Positions 9,065 to 19,900 of a stretch of 64,000 nt of DNA are shown piece by piece (within the stretch, counting starts at the first letter, position 1; the number at the start of each line of letters is the position of its first letter). The notes under the pieces were generated by a model. The model was not told where the DNA came from. It worked only from the letters and a program-made list of their open reading frames with translations, and did no database searches. Source of the DNA: Symsagittifera roscoffensis (Eukaryota; Xenacoelomorpha; Acoela; Convolutidae); contig NC_087069.1 in the NCBI RefSeq assembly GCF_963678635.1, positions 40,478,831 through 40,542,830 on the forward strand, written 5' to 3'. The position numbers and the translations under genes were made by a program.

Positions 9065-9821
9065 ATCTTCTTTTGCGAATGGCAGAACTAGTTTATGTAC
9101 CTAGATATTCTTAACTTCCTCTCTTCGTGACAGATTGCCCATCAGTGCTTATTTGAAATAAAATTTTGTTAAGCTTCAGGATTTGAGTCAATCAGAACTT
9201 CATAATCTATTGGGATTTGTCGGTCTCGAAACATTCCAACTGATATTGTTCTCTTTGAAGGCACTGGGCCTGAACTGTTAAGCTTTTTCCTTTCAACTAA
9301 TTGTCTGTTGATTTTCTTTTTGGTTTCATTTGACTTTATAGTTTCAATAGCTTTCCTGCATTTTGCTCAATTTTTTCATCGACAAAAAATTAAACGGCAG
9401 AAGTCAACTGTAAGGCATTTTTTTAGAGTTATTATTTAAATTAATTAATATAGAGTTTCACAGTCAATTGTACATCAAAAACAGCATATTTATTGAAAAC
9501 AACTCATCAAGTTTGTAACCTAATTGCTGACAAAAGAAGCTGGTTATAAATTGTTAAGAGCTCATCTAGATATTTTCTGAACTGTTCCTGTTTTTTTTTG
9601 TTCAAACGGATACGGGGTATCCTGGTCGGCAAACAATTTTTTGTTTATTCTTTGACTTGTGCTTTAAATAAATTGTGCTTTAAAAAATACATAGTATCCT
9701 GAAACGCTTGAAGTATCTACTTGCTACTTCTTAGCAGTTTTTGTTCAATTATTTTTAGTTTTACCGGATACCGGTTACCCTGGTTTCTTTCAGAAGCCCA
9801 AGATATCCTTGGTAGTTTGTA
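9065..9821. other. AT-rich non-coding stretch
   Basis: No gene is seen. Two related GC-richer 18-mers, GGATACGGGGTATCCTGG at about 9608 and GGATACCGGTTACCCTGG at about 9766, stand out from the AT-rich background; the first contains a 6-bp inverted repeat. Their role is unknown. Confidence 0.4.
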
Positions 9822-10560
9822 TCAGAAGAAGAAAGTTGTATTTTTTTGTCTTCCATACTTCCCATGACACAAACTTTTGCAAAATGATAATTCAAGAAGT
9901 CGATGATTTTGACTATGCAACACGAATAACCGTAACAACAGATTTAAGCTTTGCGCCAATTGTAAATCCATAATAAGTTTCTTGAAGTTTGTAGCGAGGC
10001 GTAAATGAAATTTAGGTGTTTGAATGTTTTGCATTCTAATTACAAAAAGAACTATTCCGGCGCATTCTACAGAAAAAAACACCGCTTTTTGCGATCTTCA
10101 AAAACCGCGTGCTGTAATTTATAAACCCTGTTTGTTCCCACATATCAAGCACTCAATTTGTCAACTTTTGCCTGTAAATTTAATTAAATTTTCTTCTGAA
10201 CAGTGATAACGGCTTGCAGCAAAAAACCAGCGGGAAATTGCGGCTCGATAGGAACTACAATCTTGTTAGAAGAAATAACGAAACGGCAGTTTGTAACATT
10301 CGAAAATAGTGCAATGTCAGTTGGAATTATTTCAACTGAGATGTTCGATTTTTTTCGGGAAATTATTTTCTGTTGGTAACAAATCTGACATATCGAAAGC
10401 AAAAAAAGGATAATTTTATAGGACTGTTATGGATAATTAAAAGGACTGTTTTATAGAGTGTCAAATCAGGTACAGGAAGAACTTCTTTTTACTGAAAATT
10501 TACAAGAAAACTTAGATTAAGCGGAACAACCTGTCAAAAATCAGTTTTGTCCTCCGTATA
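9822..10560 (-). other. Possible LINE 3' remnant with unrecognised ORFs
   Basis: Minus-strand frames at 10402-10184 (72 codons) and 10082-9822 (86 codons) have mixed, protein-like composition but no motif I recognise. They lie downstream of the LINE reverse transcriptase in its reading direction, where the C-terminal part of the LINE protein would be. Stops in all frames between 10184 and 10610 and the lack of a clear F/YADD catalytic motif mean this is at best a decayed tail. Confidence 0.25.
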
Positions 10561-10612
10561 TGAAACTTTTTTGGGGCACAATTACCCGAAACCTTCAAAT
10601 ACTTCTGTAGGT

Positions 10613-11275
10613 TCAATTCATCCAAGAAAAGGTTCGATAAAAACGCTGAAATAAAAATGCGGAAAGAGGGCAACCTTGTCTCACACCGCAATGAATGTTG
10701 AAGCTGGCTGATGAAAAAACCTTTGTCTCAATTGCTGTTTTTGAGTGTAAATACAAAATTTTAGTTGCTCTAACGGAAAACTCATCAAGATTTAACCCTT
10801 TCAAAATTTTGATGAGAAATGATCTGTCAACTCTGTCAAATGATTTAGAAGAGTCTAATTTTATTGCACATGAACATCGGTTAGCCAATCGTTCTGTTTC
10901 TTTTTGTGGTGTGCATTTGTCTTCGAGGCAAATAAGCCTATTGATGGTTTTTTTGAAACTTGGCAAGAGTCCTTTTTCTTTCTATAACAGATTACGCGAT
11001 TAAAAAGTTTCGCGTCGGTCTTCATGAGACTAATAGGGCGAAAACTGAGTACTGCAATGGCATTTTCAGATTTCGGTAGCAGTTTGATTTTTGCTAAAAA
11101 AAAAACTGTTTAAGAGTTTTCCGCCTGGAACAAAGTGATTAAATACTTCAGCTAAAATTGAACAAAACTCATCCGTGAAAGTCTTGAATAGCCGAGCGGT
11201 CCAGGCGAGCTTTTTAAACTCAGTTTGTTTACAGCCACGTAAAATTGTCTTCTGTAAAGAAATTGTGGTCATCAT
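10613..11275 (-). pseudogene. LINE reverse transcriptase domain, broken
   Basis: The minus strand encodes conserved non-LTR reverse transcriptase blocks. In order these are an N-terminal helix region (ARLFKTFTDEFCSILAEVF, in the frame 11275-11066), FRPISLMKTDAKLFN near 11040, the motif A equivalent DSSKSFDRVD (residues 38-47 of the frame 10966-10613, with the first catalytic Asp present) and RQGCPLSAFLF (residues 96-106). The two frames are out of phase, with a frameshift at a run of A/T near 11096-11104. The catalytic F/YADD box expected downstream of RQGCPLS was not found, so the enzyme is dead. Confidence 0.85.
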
Positions 11276-11882
11276 TCATAATATTTTCTAGTATTTTGTT
11301 TGATAAAAACGTCATTAGTAGTTGTTCGGATTCTGTAGTAAAATTATTTGAAAAAAGTTTGGATTTTTTTTCGAAATTGATTAACAATAACCTCATCCGT
11401 ATGATCAACGTTCCGATCCACTAGAATTTGCTTGATTGAAATAATTGTGTTGTTTGAGGTCCATTGACAACAAAGTTTGGGCACACCTTCAAAAATATAT
11501 CTGAGAATTTTCTAAACTGTTAGAAAATCTGAAAAAATCTTTTTTCTTTGAGACCTTTCGAAGATGTTCCAGCACCAACTAATATTTTTCAACTAAACTC
11601 GGATTCGGACCTTTTCCGCTGTGAATGCAATCTCGGAGAAATCTTTCATAGAACTTCAAACTCTTAATTTCTTATCGATCTTTTGTTCTTAGAATAAATT
11701 TCAGAATTCAGAAGGTCACGAAATATATGCTCAAAAATTTCGTAACTACTTGGTGATACATTTTCCTTAAAGTTTTTTTTCAGATCTTTACGAAGAAATT
11801 TGGCGTTGTTTTCAAAATTTCGTCATTTCTGTTCCAGAACAAGGGCCAAGCTGATACAAGTTTGATGGCTTAACAAAAATTT
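11276..11882 (-). other. Linker between LINE endonuclease and RT, decayed
   Basis: There are no long frames. Short protein-like stretches lie in different minus-strand frames, as expected for the inter-domain region of the LINE after many frameshifts. Nothing else is recognised. Confidence 0.35.
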
Positions 11883-12060
11883 GTCAGAGCAAATGATCAG
11901 AGATCGATATTTGAGTGCTTTGCATAGAGTCATAATCTGTTTCGAAATTTATAAAACCATAATCTAAGCGAGCAAAAATTTAATGTTGTTGGTCATAATG
12001 TGTAAAATTACAAAAATCATTCTTAAGAGCAAAATCAACAAACCCGTGCGTCATTCAACA
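11883..12060 (-). pseudogene. LINE AP-endonuclease C-terminus, broken
   Basis: In one minus-strand frame the segment reads FALKNDFCNFTHYD, then after one TAA (near 11979) ARLDYGFINFE and, 12 residues on, SISDHLL. RLDY-x-FI followed by SDH is the C-terminal signature of the APE-type endonuclease that nicks target DNA for LINE insertion; the His of SDH is catalytic in the family. It lies upstream of the reverse transcriptase on the same strand, as expected. The frame is lost by a frameshift near 12030. Confidence 0.7.
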
Positions 12061-12388
12061 TAAGTTTTGTAGAACTGTTGATTTTGTGACAAGTGAGTGC
12101 ATTAAATTTAGCCGTGAAATCGAATGAAACATTGTTTTTATCCTGTAAACTCAGATGTATATTTGTACGAATTAAAATTTTTGCTACTTGAATGCACAAA
12201 GTGAAACTGGACTTTTTTTTTAATATTGGATATTTTTGGATAAGTGAGTGTAATTTAGCTGGGTTTCCTATGCTGAAAAAGTTAACAAAAAAATATGTGG
12301 AATTTTTAGATTTAATTTTAGGCCCCTGCTTCTGTGTTGAAACTGACCAAGAGATTGGTGAAATTTCATGCTCTCGCTTTTTAAGCAT

Positions 12389-12938
12389 TTTTCAGTCAGA
12401 GAAACATTTCCGTTTGTTTTTTTTCTCCGATTTTTTATTTGTCTTTTTTTTTGCCAGAATAAGAATGAAAATCTACAACCTGGTTGTTGAGAACCTCATC
12501 CTTTTGTTTTTTTTTGCTTGGAGTTGCTGCACTGTTTGTTTTAGATTCAATAACTAAAACATTAGATGGTGGTTTTTTCCTTCGACATTTTGGCGGCCAT
12601 TACAAGACTTATCGCTTATTGTTTCGTCATCAATTTTCTCGTCGTTGGCATTATTGGAGCTTGGTTTTTGTGGGTACTGATTATTGGTTTCCTATGTTGC
12701 ACCAACCATCGTTATGACCTTTTTCTTGGCGTCCAGAGATATTTCATTAATGACATTCATGCAGTGAAGGTATGTTAAACGAGGTTTCTAAACCTTCCCC
12801 ACATTTTAAAGCCATCCAACCTCGATTTATAAGTAAGACCAGTCCGCCAGCTTTTTCTTTCCTTCTTCGTTTTGTATTTGAACTTCTAAAACTGCTCCTC
12901 CTGTATAAAAATACCCGGGTCGAGATCCCGCTCAAGAT
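12389..12938. other. Unassigned AT-rich stretch
   Basis: Several overlapping plus-strand ORFs here (12192-12557, 12484-12717, 12566-12778) are strongly hydrophobic. Read on the minus strand the same DNA is Asn/Lys/Asp/Ser-rich, so either or neither strand may once have coded. A GC-richer patch CCCGGGTCGAGATCCCG near 12914 resembles a tRNA T-arm or Pol III B box, but no tRNA fold could be built around it. Confidence 0.3.
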
Positions 12939-13215
12939 ATGAGCGGTTTGAGCGGTTTTTCAGCAAGATTTGAGCGGTTTGGGAGTTTTTTTTGGAAAAA
13001 CCGCTCAAACCGCTCAAATCTTACCAAAAAAACCACTCAAAAACCGCTCAAAATATGAGCGGTTTGAGCGGTTTTTCAGCAAAATTTGAGCGTTTTGAGC
13101 ATTTTGGGCGGTTTGGGCGTTTTTTTTTTGAAAAAACCGCTCAAACCGCTCAAATCTTGCTTATAAAACCGCTCAAAAACCGCTCATTTCTTGCGGTGAT
13201 TTTTGAACGGTTTTT
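12939..13215. repeat. Tandem pair of hairpin-forming units (GAGCGGTTT inverted repeats)
   Basis: The motif GAGCGGTTT occurs in clusters followed by its reverse complement AAACCGCTC. A perfect 20-bp stem pairs 12941-12960 with 12996-13015 across a 35-base loop. The same stem recurs at 13057-13076 with 13132-13151 across a 55-base loop. The units are 116 bases apart and share flanking text (TCAGCAARATTTGAGCG). After each hairpin come additional lone AAACCGCTC copies. The structure could fold into long hairpin RNA or cruciform DNA. The ORF at 12992-13225 is only a by-product of the repeats. Confidence 0.85.
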
Positions 13216-13225
13216 CAAGCAATAA

Positions 13226-13446
13226 TTATCACTTTTTAATTGTGGATTGTTTCTAACGGAAATTTTGCTGTTTGATTATTATATAATACTTTAAATATCT
13301 CCAAATTGTTCATACTGATCAAGTATACAACAATCACTTACCGATTAGTCCAGCTACCACCAACAACGATAGCTGTAATAATATATAATTAATGCTCAAA
13401 ACCTCGCTTTTACATATATCTCAAGTCCTGACCTCTCAAGTCCTCA
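13226..13446 (+). repeat. Direct repeat, left copy (possible LTR)
   Basis: This matches 13904-14121, including the segments GCTGTTTGATTATWATATAA, ATACTGATCAAGTATACAAC and AGCTGTAATAATATATAATT. Differences are scattered point changes and a 2-bp indel, so the two copies are not recent. Confidence 0.85.
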
Positions 13447-13903
13447 TTTGGTATCGGGAGTGTGGGATTGCCATCAAAGCGATAGAATTCATGCGAAAGA
13501 AGACAAAAACAAGAATAACGGATAATCTAATTCATTAAATCCTGGCAATTTTGAGGAGTTTTGCATGGAGCTGACGTCTTCTAACAGCCATCATCACCAA
13601 CGACGAAGATTGGGCCTTTTCAGGATAGCCCCAAAGGAGGCGACCACTGAAGAAAAAGAAGAAAGAAACCCACTCAAGGTTTGATAGCAGTTTTTCTAAC
13701 ATCCAGAGACAGAGAAGATTGTCTAAAAACCGAAGCAGCCATGTCATTTTCATCGACATTGTCTTAGCCCAACTGATCAGTGGTTTGTTCGACCAGTGAA
13801 AAATCAAAAACCGTAAAACTTTTTTAAAGAGTACTTGTGTCATGATCTTGGAAAATCATGATGTCATTGAACCGTGATATCATACATTATCCATGAGAAA
13901 GAG

Positions 13904-14121
13904 TTATCACTATTTATATGTGGATTGTTCCTAAAGGAAATTTTGCTGTTTGATTATAATATAATACTGTAAATATCACCAAATTATTCATACTGATCAA
14001 GTATACAACAACCACTAATCGATTCATCCAGCTACCAGCAACAACTATAGCTGTAATAATATATAATTAATGTTTAAAACCTCGCTTTTACATATCTCAA
14101 GTCCTGACCGCTCAAGTCATC
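13904..14121 (+). repeat. Direct repeat, right copy (possible LTR)
   Basis: This is the partner of 13226-13446 at an offset of 678. Its left boundary follows directly after the purine run GAGAAAGAG. Confidence 0.85.
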
Positions 14122-15309
14122 TTATTAATCCGGGAATTCTCGTTGTTTGTTCAATGTTCTTAAATTTTCTCATTCTTTTCATTATTATGTGGTTTTCTGC
14201 AACTCATTCAAAGCCAAAGAAAATCAAAAAAGAAGTTTTTTTTACAGGGATGAACAAAAGGCTAACAAATAGCCAATTTTTTTTCCTAGTCACAATGTTT
14301 TCTTTTAGGACATAACAAGAAAATGAAATTTTAAGCTCTGAAATGGTACTATGTTAAATTCGTAGCTCAAGAGAAGCTCAACCATACCAATTGTTTTGAA
14401 ATCCAATAAAATTCCGCAGAGAAATGATTTTTTTTCTGCTGCCAGTAATTTGTTATCAATACTTTTTCTAGGACTCAATAATTTATGGGTCTAATTGAAC
14501 ATGATTTGATTGTAGTTTCAATCAAAAAACAATGGCTAGAGCTCTCTAAAGCACTCCCATTTTTTGCCAAATTAGAGAGAAAAAGATGTTATCGACTAAT
14601 CGCAACTTCTGCGAAAATTGACTTTTATACCAATTCTGAGTTTTTCCTCGTGTCTGTGAAGTTTTCCTTTTTACTGAAGATTGCAAGGTAATTAGAAGCT
14701 CAATTGTATTGTTAAAAAACAGAGTAAGTGAGTGATTACGTTGAACCTATTGTAGTTTTAGTTTCTAGGAAAACCTATTAGGGAAGCCGTACCAAAAACA
14801 AAAAATTTTATGCACAGTAGCAAAAGAACACATTGAATTTTGCAATTACATCTGAACAAATTTTCAGTTTGAGCACACGAGGTAGCTCTCGGAGCGACTT
14901 CAGAAGCAGGTTTAGTTTTGAAGCACACTAAATTGTGCTGTAAGCATTAAAAATTGGTTTAGTTCTTTTTTTTAAAAGATAAACCCAAAGCTTTAGTTTA
15001 TGCCTAACTTGTCCATGATGTTCAGCGGAATATAATCTGACTTTTTGCATTCACAGGCGATTGTCACCTGTAAACCTTTATATATGATCGAAATGAACCT
15101 TTGGATGATTAAAAACTGACGTTTACACAGTTTTTTCTTTGTACATTTTTTTCAGCTAAGCACTTAGGGTAGGCGCTTTTTGTGCTTACTCGACTCAAAA
15201 GTGTTTTTTTTTTCAGAAAACAGAATTATAAGTAGTGCATATTGTAAAAAACCTTGCTATTTTGACCTGTTTGATAGTAAAAGCTATCAGTCAGTCAGTC
15301 GTGGGCTAT
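14122..15309. other. AT-rich stretch, no recognisable gene
   Basis: It holds two short plus-strand ORFs (14070-14315 and 14485-14691) with hydrophobic or low-complexity content and no known motif; the first starts inside the right direct repeat. No RNA gene or element end was found. Confidence 0.4.
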
Positions 15310-16880
15310 ACTGTCTTCCAGTACCCGTTTTTGCTTGTTTTGACCGGTCTTTGAATTTTTGTTGTTACAGGTTTTTTTTAATGAGTATACATCAGTTTTT
15401 TAGGAAATTTTTTTTGTAGAGATGACGGATTTAAATAGGAGTAATGAAATTACTTTGGTCTCGAGCAGGGCTTCTTCCTAGTACCCGAGTTTATTTGTTT
15501 TGGAAAGTATTTAGTAAAAAGATATGCATATTTATTAGAGAAACTTTAAAACCAGTTGAAGGGCTCAATAAAAGATGTGATATCTCCTTGTAAATTGAAA
15601 CTAGGATGATTAAACTTTGAGGTTAAGCGTTAAGTACAACAGTGTTGATGATGTTTTTTATCAGATTTACAGTTAAACGTTTTCAGTCACTTTTTTGGTC
15701 TTTTTTTGTTGTTACATTACTTTTTTTTTTATTAATGAGTATACATCAGTTTTTTTAAGAAGAACTGGTCGTAGAGATGACGGATTTAAGTGGGAGGGGT
15801 ATCAATAGTTTGGTCTTGAGCAGGGCTTTCTCCTAGTACCCGAGTTTGTTTGTTTTGTTAAATATTTAGGAAAAACATATGCATATTTATTAGAGAAACG
15901 TTAAAACCAGTTGAAGGGCTCAATAAAAGATGTGATATCTCATTGTATATTGAAGCTAAGATAATAAAACTTTGAGGTTAAGCGTAAATTACAACATAAT
16001 TGATAATTTTTTAATCAGGTTTACTGTTAACATGTTTTCAGTCCCTTTTTTGGTCATTTTTTGTTAGTCTTATTTATTGTTACAGGACTTTTTTTAATGA
16101 GTACACATCAGTTTTTTAGGAAGAACTTTTCGTAGCGAGGAAGAATTTAAGTGGGAGGAGTATCATTAGTTTGTTCTTGAGCAGGGCTTTCTCCTAGTAC
16201 CCACGTTTGTTTGTTTTGTTAAGTATTTAGTTAAAATATAGGCATATTTATTAGAGAAACGTTAAAACCAGTTGAAGGGCTCGATAAAAGATGTGATAAC
16301 TCCTTTTATTTTGAAGCTAGGATGGTAAAACTTTGGGCATAAGCGTAGAACACAACATTGTTTATGATGTTATAATCAGGAGTAGGGTTAAAATTGGTTT
16401 AGTCAGATTTTTGGATCAATTTTTGTTGTTACAGGTCTTTTTTTTTGATGGGATACACATCAGTCTTTTAAGAACAACTCGTCGAAAATTGAAGGACTCA
16501 AGTAGAAGTAGTACCATCCGTTCGTTCTTGAGAATAAATTTCTCGCAATAACCCATTTTGCTTGATTTGATGAGTATACAGGAAAATTTATTACAGATTT
16601 GTTAGAGAAACTTCAATAATAGTTGAAGAGCTCGATAACAGATTTGATAACTCAATGTGCATTGGAGATAAGATGATAAAACTTTAATATTAAGCGTAAA
16701 ATATAACAGTATTGATGTTGCTGTTATCCGCTATGCTGTTAAAAAAATTTCAGTCAGTTGTTTTTGTCAATTTTAGATGTTACGGGTCTGGTTTTTTTAG
16801 TAACTCTACATATACTTTCGTAAGTATCTCATAGCATAATTGATGAATTCAATTGGGAGTATCACCATTCGGATGATCCT
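15310..16880 (+). repeat. Divergent tandem array, period about 355 bp
   Basis: The anchor CCAGTTGAAGGGCTC recurs at about 15552, 15907 and 16268, and in changed form at about 16619, giving spacings of about 355, 361 and 351. Other shared marks are GGGCTTTCTCCTAGTACCC, TGAGTATACATCAGTTTTTT and GATGACGGATTTAA. There are about four full copies, plus a truncated first copy at 15310-15416 and a partial last copy. Divergence increases to the right. No homology to the main satellite monomer was evident by eye. Confidence 0.85.
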
Positions 16881-16890
16881 TGTTTTGAAT

Positions 16891-16981
16891 GTTATTGCTG
16901 CTGTTACGTTGCTGTAGTAGTTGTCGTTGGTGCTGTAGTTGTTGTTACTGTTGTTGTTTCGTTGTTGCTTTTGTTGTTGTT
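16891..16981 (+). repeat. GTT/GCT-rich microsatellite
   Basis: This is an imperfect run of GTT with GCT, GTA and GTC interruptions, lying exactly between the small array and the main satellite. Read on the minus strand it would give Gln/Asn-rich residues, which explains the ORF at 16806-17027. Confidence 0.8.
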
Positions 16982-19900
16982 CTGAAATGTGGTTTCTCTT
17001 TTTCTTTTGCTTCTTCAGTTTTGACATCTTTGAAATACGCAGCGCTGTTTTTTTGGTTTGTTAATGCGTTGTGCGTATGCTGACTGCTCATGGGATTTCT
17101 GGGGTTTGGATTTTGGATTTTTGCTTCTGAAATATGTCTTTTTTTGTGTTCATCCTTGATGCGATTTTTTGTGGTACAAATTTTTTCAATTTCCAGGACA
17201 GTGTGTGGCTAGTTAAGAAGTCTTGATGAGTTCATTATTGTTCCAATCATCAATTTCACTGGATAAGCGATCGTTACAGAAGCCGATTTGTGCTGTGGTA
17301 TTTTTTTGTCCGAAAAAAATTGTCGTCACAAATTGGTAGTTTCCACTAGCTTCTGGTCTCGGCTACTGAATGTTTCTTCAGTTTTGACAACCAAAAAAAA
17401 TAGCGACACTTTTTTTGGGTTCTTATTGTGTTAAAGTGTTTTGGGTATGCTGACGGTTCATGGGAGTACTAAGTTTTTGATTTTGGTCTATATGTTTCTG
17501 AAAGATGTCTTTTTTTGTGTTCGTTCTTGATCCGATCTTTTGTGTTACAAATTTTTTCATTTTTCAGGACATTGTGTGGCTGGTTAAGAAATCTTGATGT
17601 GTTCGTTGTTGTTCCAATCCTCATTTCTACTAGTATGGCAATCGTTGCAGAAGTGGGTTTGCGCTGTGGTGAATTTTTGTCCGAAAAAGTTGTCGTCACA
17701 CATTGGTAGTTTCCACTAGCCTCTGGTCTTGGTTACTGAATGCTTCTTCAGTTTTGACATCTTGAAATACGCAGCGCTGCTTTTTTCGTTTGATAATGCG
17801 TTGTGGGTATGCTGACTGTTCATGGGACTTCTGGGTTTTGGATTTTGGTCTCTATGATTCTGAAAGATGTCTTTTTTTGTGTTTGTTCTTGATGCGATCT
17901 TTTGAGGTACAAGTTTTTTCTTTTTTCAGGACACTGTGTGGCTAGTTCAGTCATCTTGATGTGTTTATTGTTGTTCCATTCACCAGTTCTACTAGGTTAG
18001 CGATCGTTGCAGAAGCGGAATTGCTCTGTGGTATTTTTTTGTCCGAAAAAAGTTGTCGTCACAAATTGATAGTTTCCACTAGCTTCTGGTCTTGGCTACT
18101 GAATGTTTCTTCAGTTTTGACATCTTTGAAATACATAGCGCTGCTTCTTTGGTTTGTTAATGCCTTGTGGGTTTGCTGACAGTTCATGGGAGTACTAAGG
18201 TTTTGATTTTGGTCTTTTTGTTTCTGAAAGATGTCTTTTTTTGTGTTTATCCTTGATGCGATCTTTTGTGGTACAAATTTTTTCATTTTCCAGGACAGTG
18301 TGTGGCTGGTTAAGAAATCTTGATCAGTTCGTTGTTGATCCAATCCTCAATTCTACTCGTTTAGCGATCCTAGCAGAACTGGATTTGCGCTGTGGCGATT
18401 TTTTGTCCAAAAAAGTTGTCGTCACAAATTGGTAGTTTCCACTAGCTTCTGGTCTTGGTTACTGAATGCTTCTTCAGTTTTGACATCTTTGAAACACGCA
18501 GCGCTGCTTTTTTTGTTTGTTTTTGCGTTGTGGGTATGCTGAATGTTCATGGGACTTCTGCGTTTTGGATTTTGGTCTCTATGATTCTGAAAGATGTCTT
18601 TTTTTTGTGTTTGTTCTTGATGCGATCTTTTGTGGTACAAAATTTTTCATATTTCAGGACACTGTGTAGCCAGTTAAGTCATCTTGATGTGTTCATTGTT
18701 GTTCCATTCATCAGTTCTACTAAAATAGCGATCGTTGCAGAAGCGAATTTGCTCTGTGGTATTTTTTGTCCGAAAAAAGTTGTCGTCACAAATTGGTAGT
18801 TTCCACTAGCTTCTGGTCTTGGTTACTGAATGCTTCTTCAGTTTTGACATCTTTCAAATACGCAGCGCTGCTTTTTTGGATAGTTAATGAGTTTTGGGTA
18901 TGCTGACAGTTCATGGGATTACTATGTTTTTTTGGTTTTGGTCTTTTTGTTTCTGAAAGATGTCTTTTTTTGTGTTTATCCTTGATGCGATCTTTTGTGG
19001 TACAAATTTCTTTCATTTTCCAGGACAGTGTGTGGCTGGTTAAGAAGTCTTGATGAGTTCATTGTTGTTCCAATCATTAATTCTACTGGGTTATCGATCG
19101 TTGCAGAAGCGGATTTGTGCTGTGGTGTTTTTTTGTCCGAAAAAGATCGTCGTCACAAATTGGTAGTTTCCACTAGCTTCTGGTCTCGGCTACTGAATGT
19201 TTCTTCAATTTTGACATCTTTGAAATACATAGCGCTGCTTCTTTGGTTTGTTAATGCGTTGTGGGTATGCTGACAGTTCATGGGAGTACCAAGGTTTTGA
19301 TTTTGGTCTTTTTGTTCTGAAAGATGTCTTTTTTTGTGTTTATCCTGGATGCGATCTTTTGTGGTACAAATTTTCTCATTTTCCAGGACAGTGTGTGGCT
19401 AGTTAAGAAATCTTGATGAGTTCGTTGTTGTTCCAATCCTCAATTCTACTGGTTTAGCGATCCTTGTAGAACTGGATTTGCGCTGTGGCGATTTTTGTCC
19501 AAAAAAAGTTGTCGTCACAAATTGGTAGTTTCCACTAGCTTCTGGTCTTGGTTACTGAATGCTTCTTCAGTTTTGACATCTTTGAAATACGCAGCGCTGC
19601 TTTTTTCGTTTGTTAATGCGTTGTGGGTTTGCTGACTGTTCATGGGACTTCTGCGTTTTGGATTTTGGTCTCTATGATTCTGAAAGATGTCTTTTTTTGT
19701 GTTTGTTCTTGATGCGATCTTTTGTGGTACAAAATTTTTCATATTTCAGGACACTGTGTAGCTAGTTAAGTCATCTTGGTGTGTTCATTACTGTTCCATT
19801 CATCAGTTCTACTAGGTTAGTGATCGTTGCAGAAGCGAATTTGCTCTGTGGTATTTTTTGTCCGAAAGAAGTTGTCGTCACAAATTGGTAGTTTCCACTA

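Larger units (their letters stand above)
10561..12388 (-). mobile_element. Decayed non-LTR retrotransposon (LINE), minus strand
   Basis: Endonuclease motifs at about 12058-11883 precede reverse transcriptase motifs at about 11275-10613, in the correct order and on the same strand for an APE-type LINE. The element is broken by frameshifts (near 12030 and near 11100, in a homopolymer run) and by in-frame stops. No 5' or 3' end, poly(A) tail or target-site duplication was defined. The ORF at 12388-12035 lies upstream of the endonuclease motifs and may be the N-terminal endonuclease in decayed form, but it is not recognisable on its own. Confidence 0.7.
13226..14121 (+). mobile_element. TRIM-like miniature LTR element candidate
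   Basis: Two direct repeats of about 220 bp (13226-13446 and 13904-14121, mostly matching) enclose about 457 bp. Just inside the left repeat is TGGTATCGGGAG (from 13449), which begins with the TGG typical of a tRNA primer-binding site. Just before the right repeat is a purine run GAGAAAGAG (13894-13902), as for a polypurine tract. Size and layout fit a terminal-repeat retrotransposon in miniature, which is non-autonomous. Against it: the repeat ends as judged by homology do not start with TG, and no target-site duplication is visible. A simple local duplication is the alternative. Confidence 0.4.

Noticed and set aside
10695-11003. Plus-strand ORF of 102 codons
   Set aside because: It is the antisense shadow of the LINE reverse transcriptase, which has recognisable motifs on the minus strand.
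12192-12778. Overlapping hydrophobic plus-strand ORFs that look like multi-pass membrane proteins
   Set aside because: They overlap each other in different frames, contain T-run-coded Phe stretches, and have polar antisense translations; no conserved motif or splice pattern.
12910-12935. tRNA gene suggested by CCCGGGTCGAGATCCCG
   Set aside because: No acceptor stem, D-arm or anticodon arm could be placed around it; it has one base too many for a normal T-loop.
12992-13225. Plus-strand ORF with repeated Lys-Pro-Leu and Phe-Glu-Arg units
   Set aside because: It is generated by the GAGCGGTTT repeat itself and not by a protein-coding signal.
14070-14315. Plus-strand ORF of 81 codons with a membrane-like segment
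   Set aside because: It begins inside the right direct repeat, has no known motif and includes T-run-derived Phe residues; likely chance.
16806-17027. Minus-strand ORF with a Gln/Asn-rich run
   Set aside because: It arises from the GTT/GCT microsatellite read in antisense.
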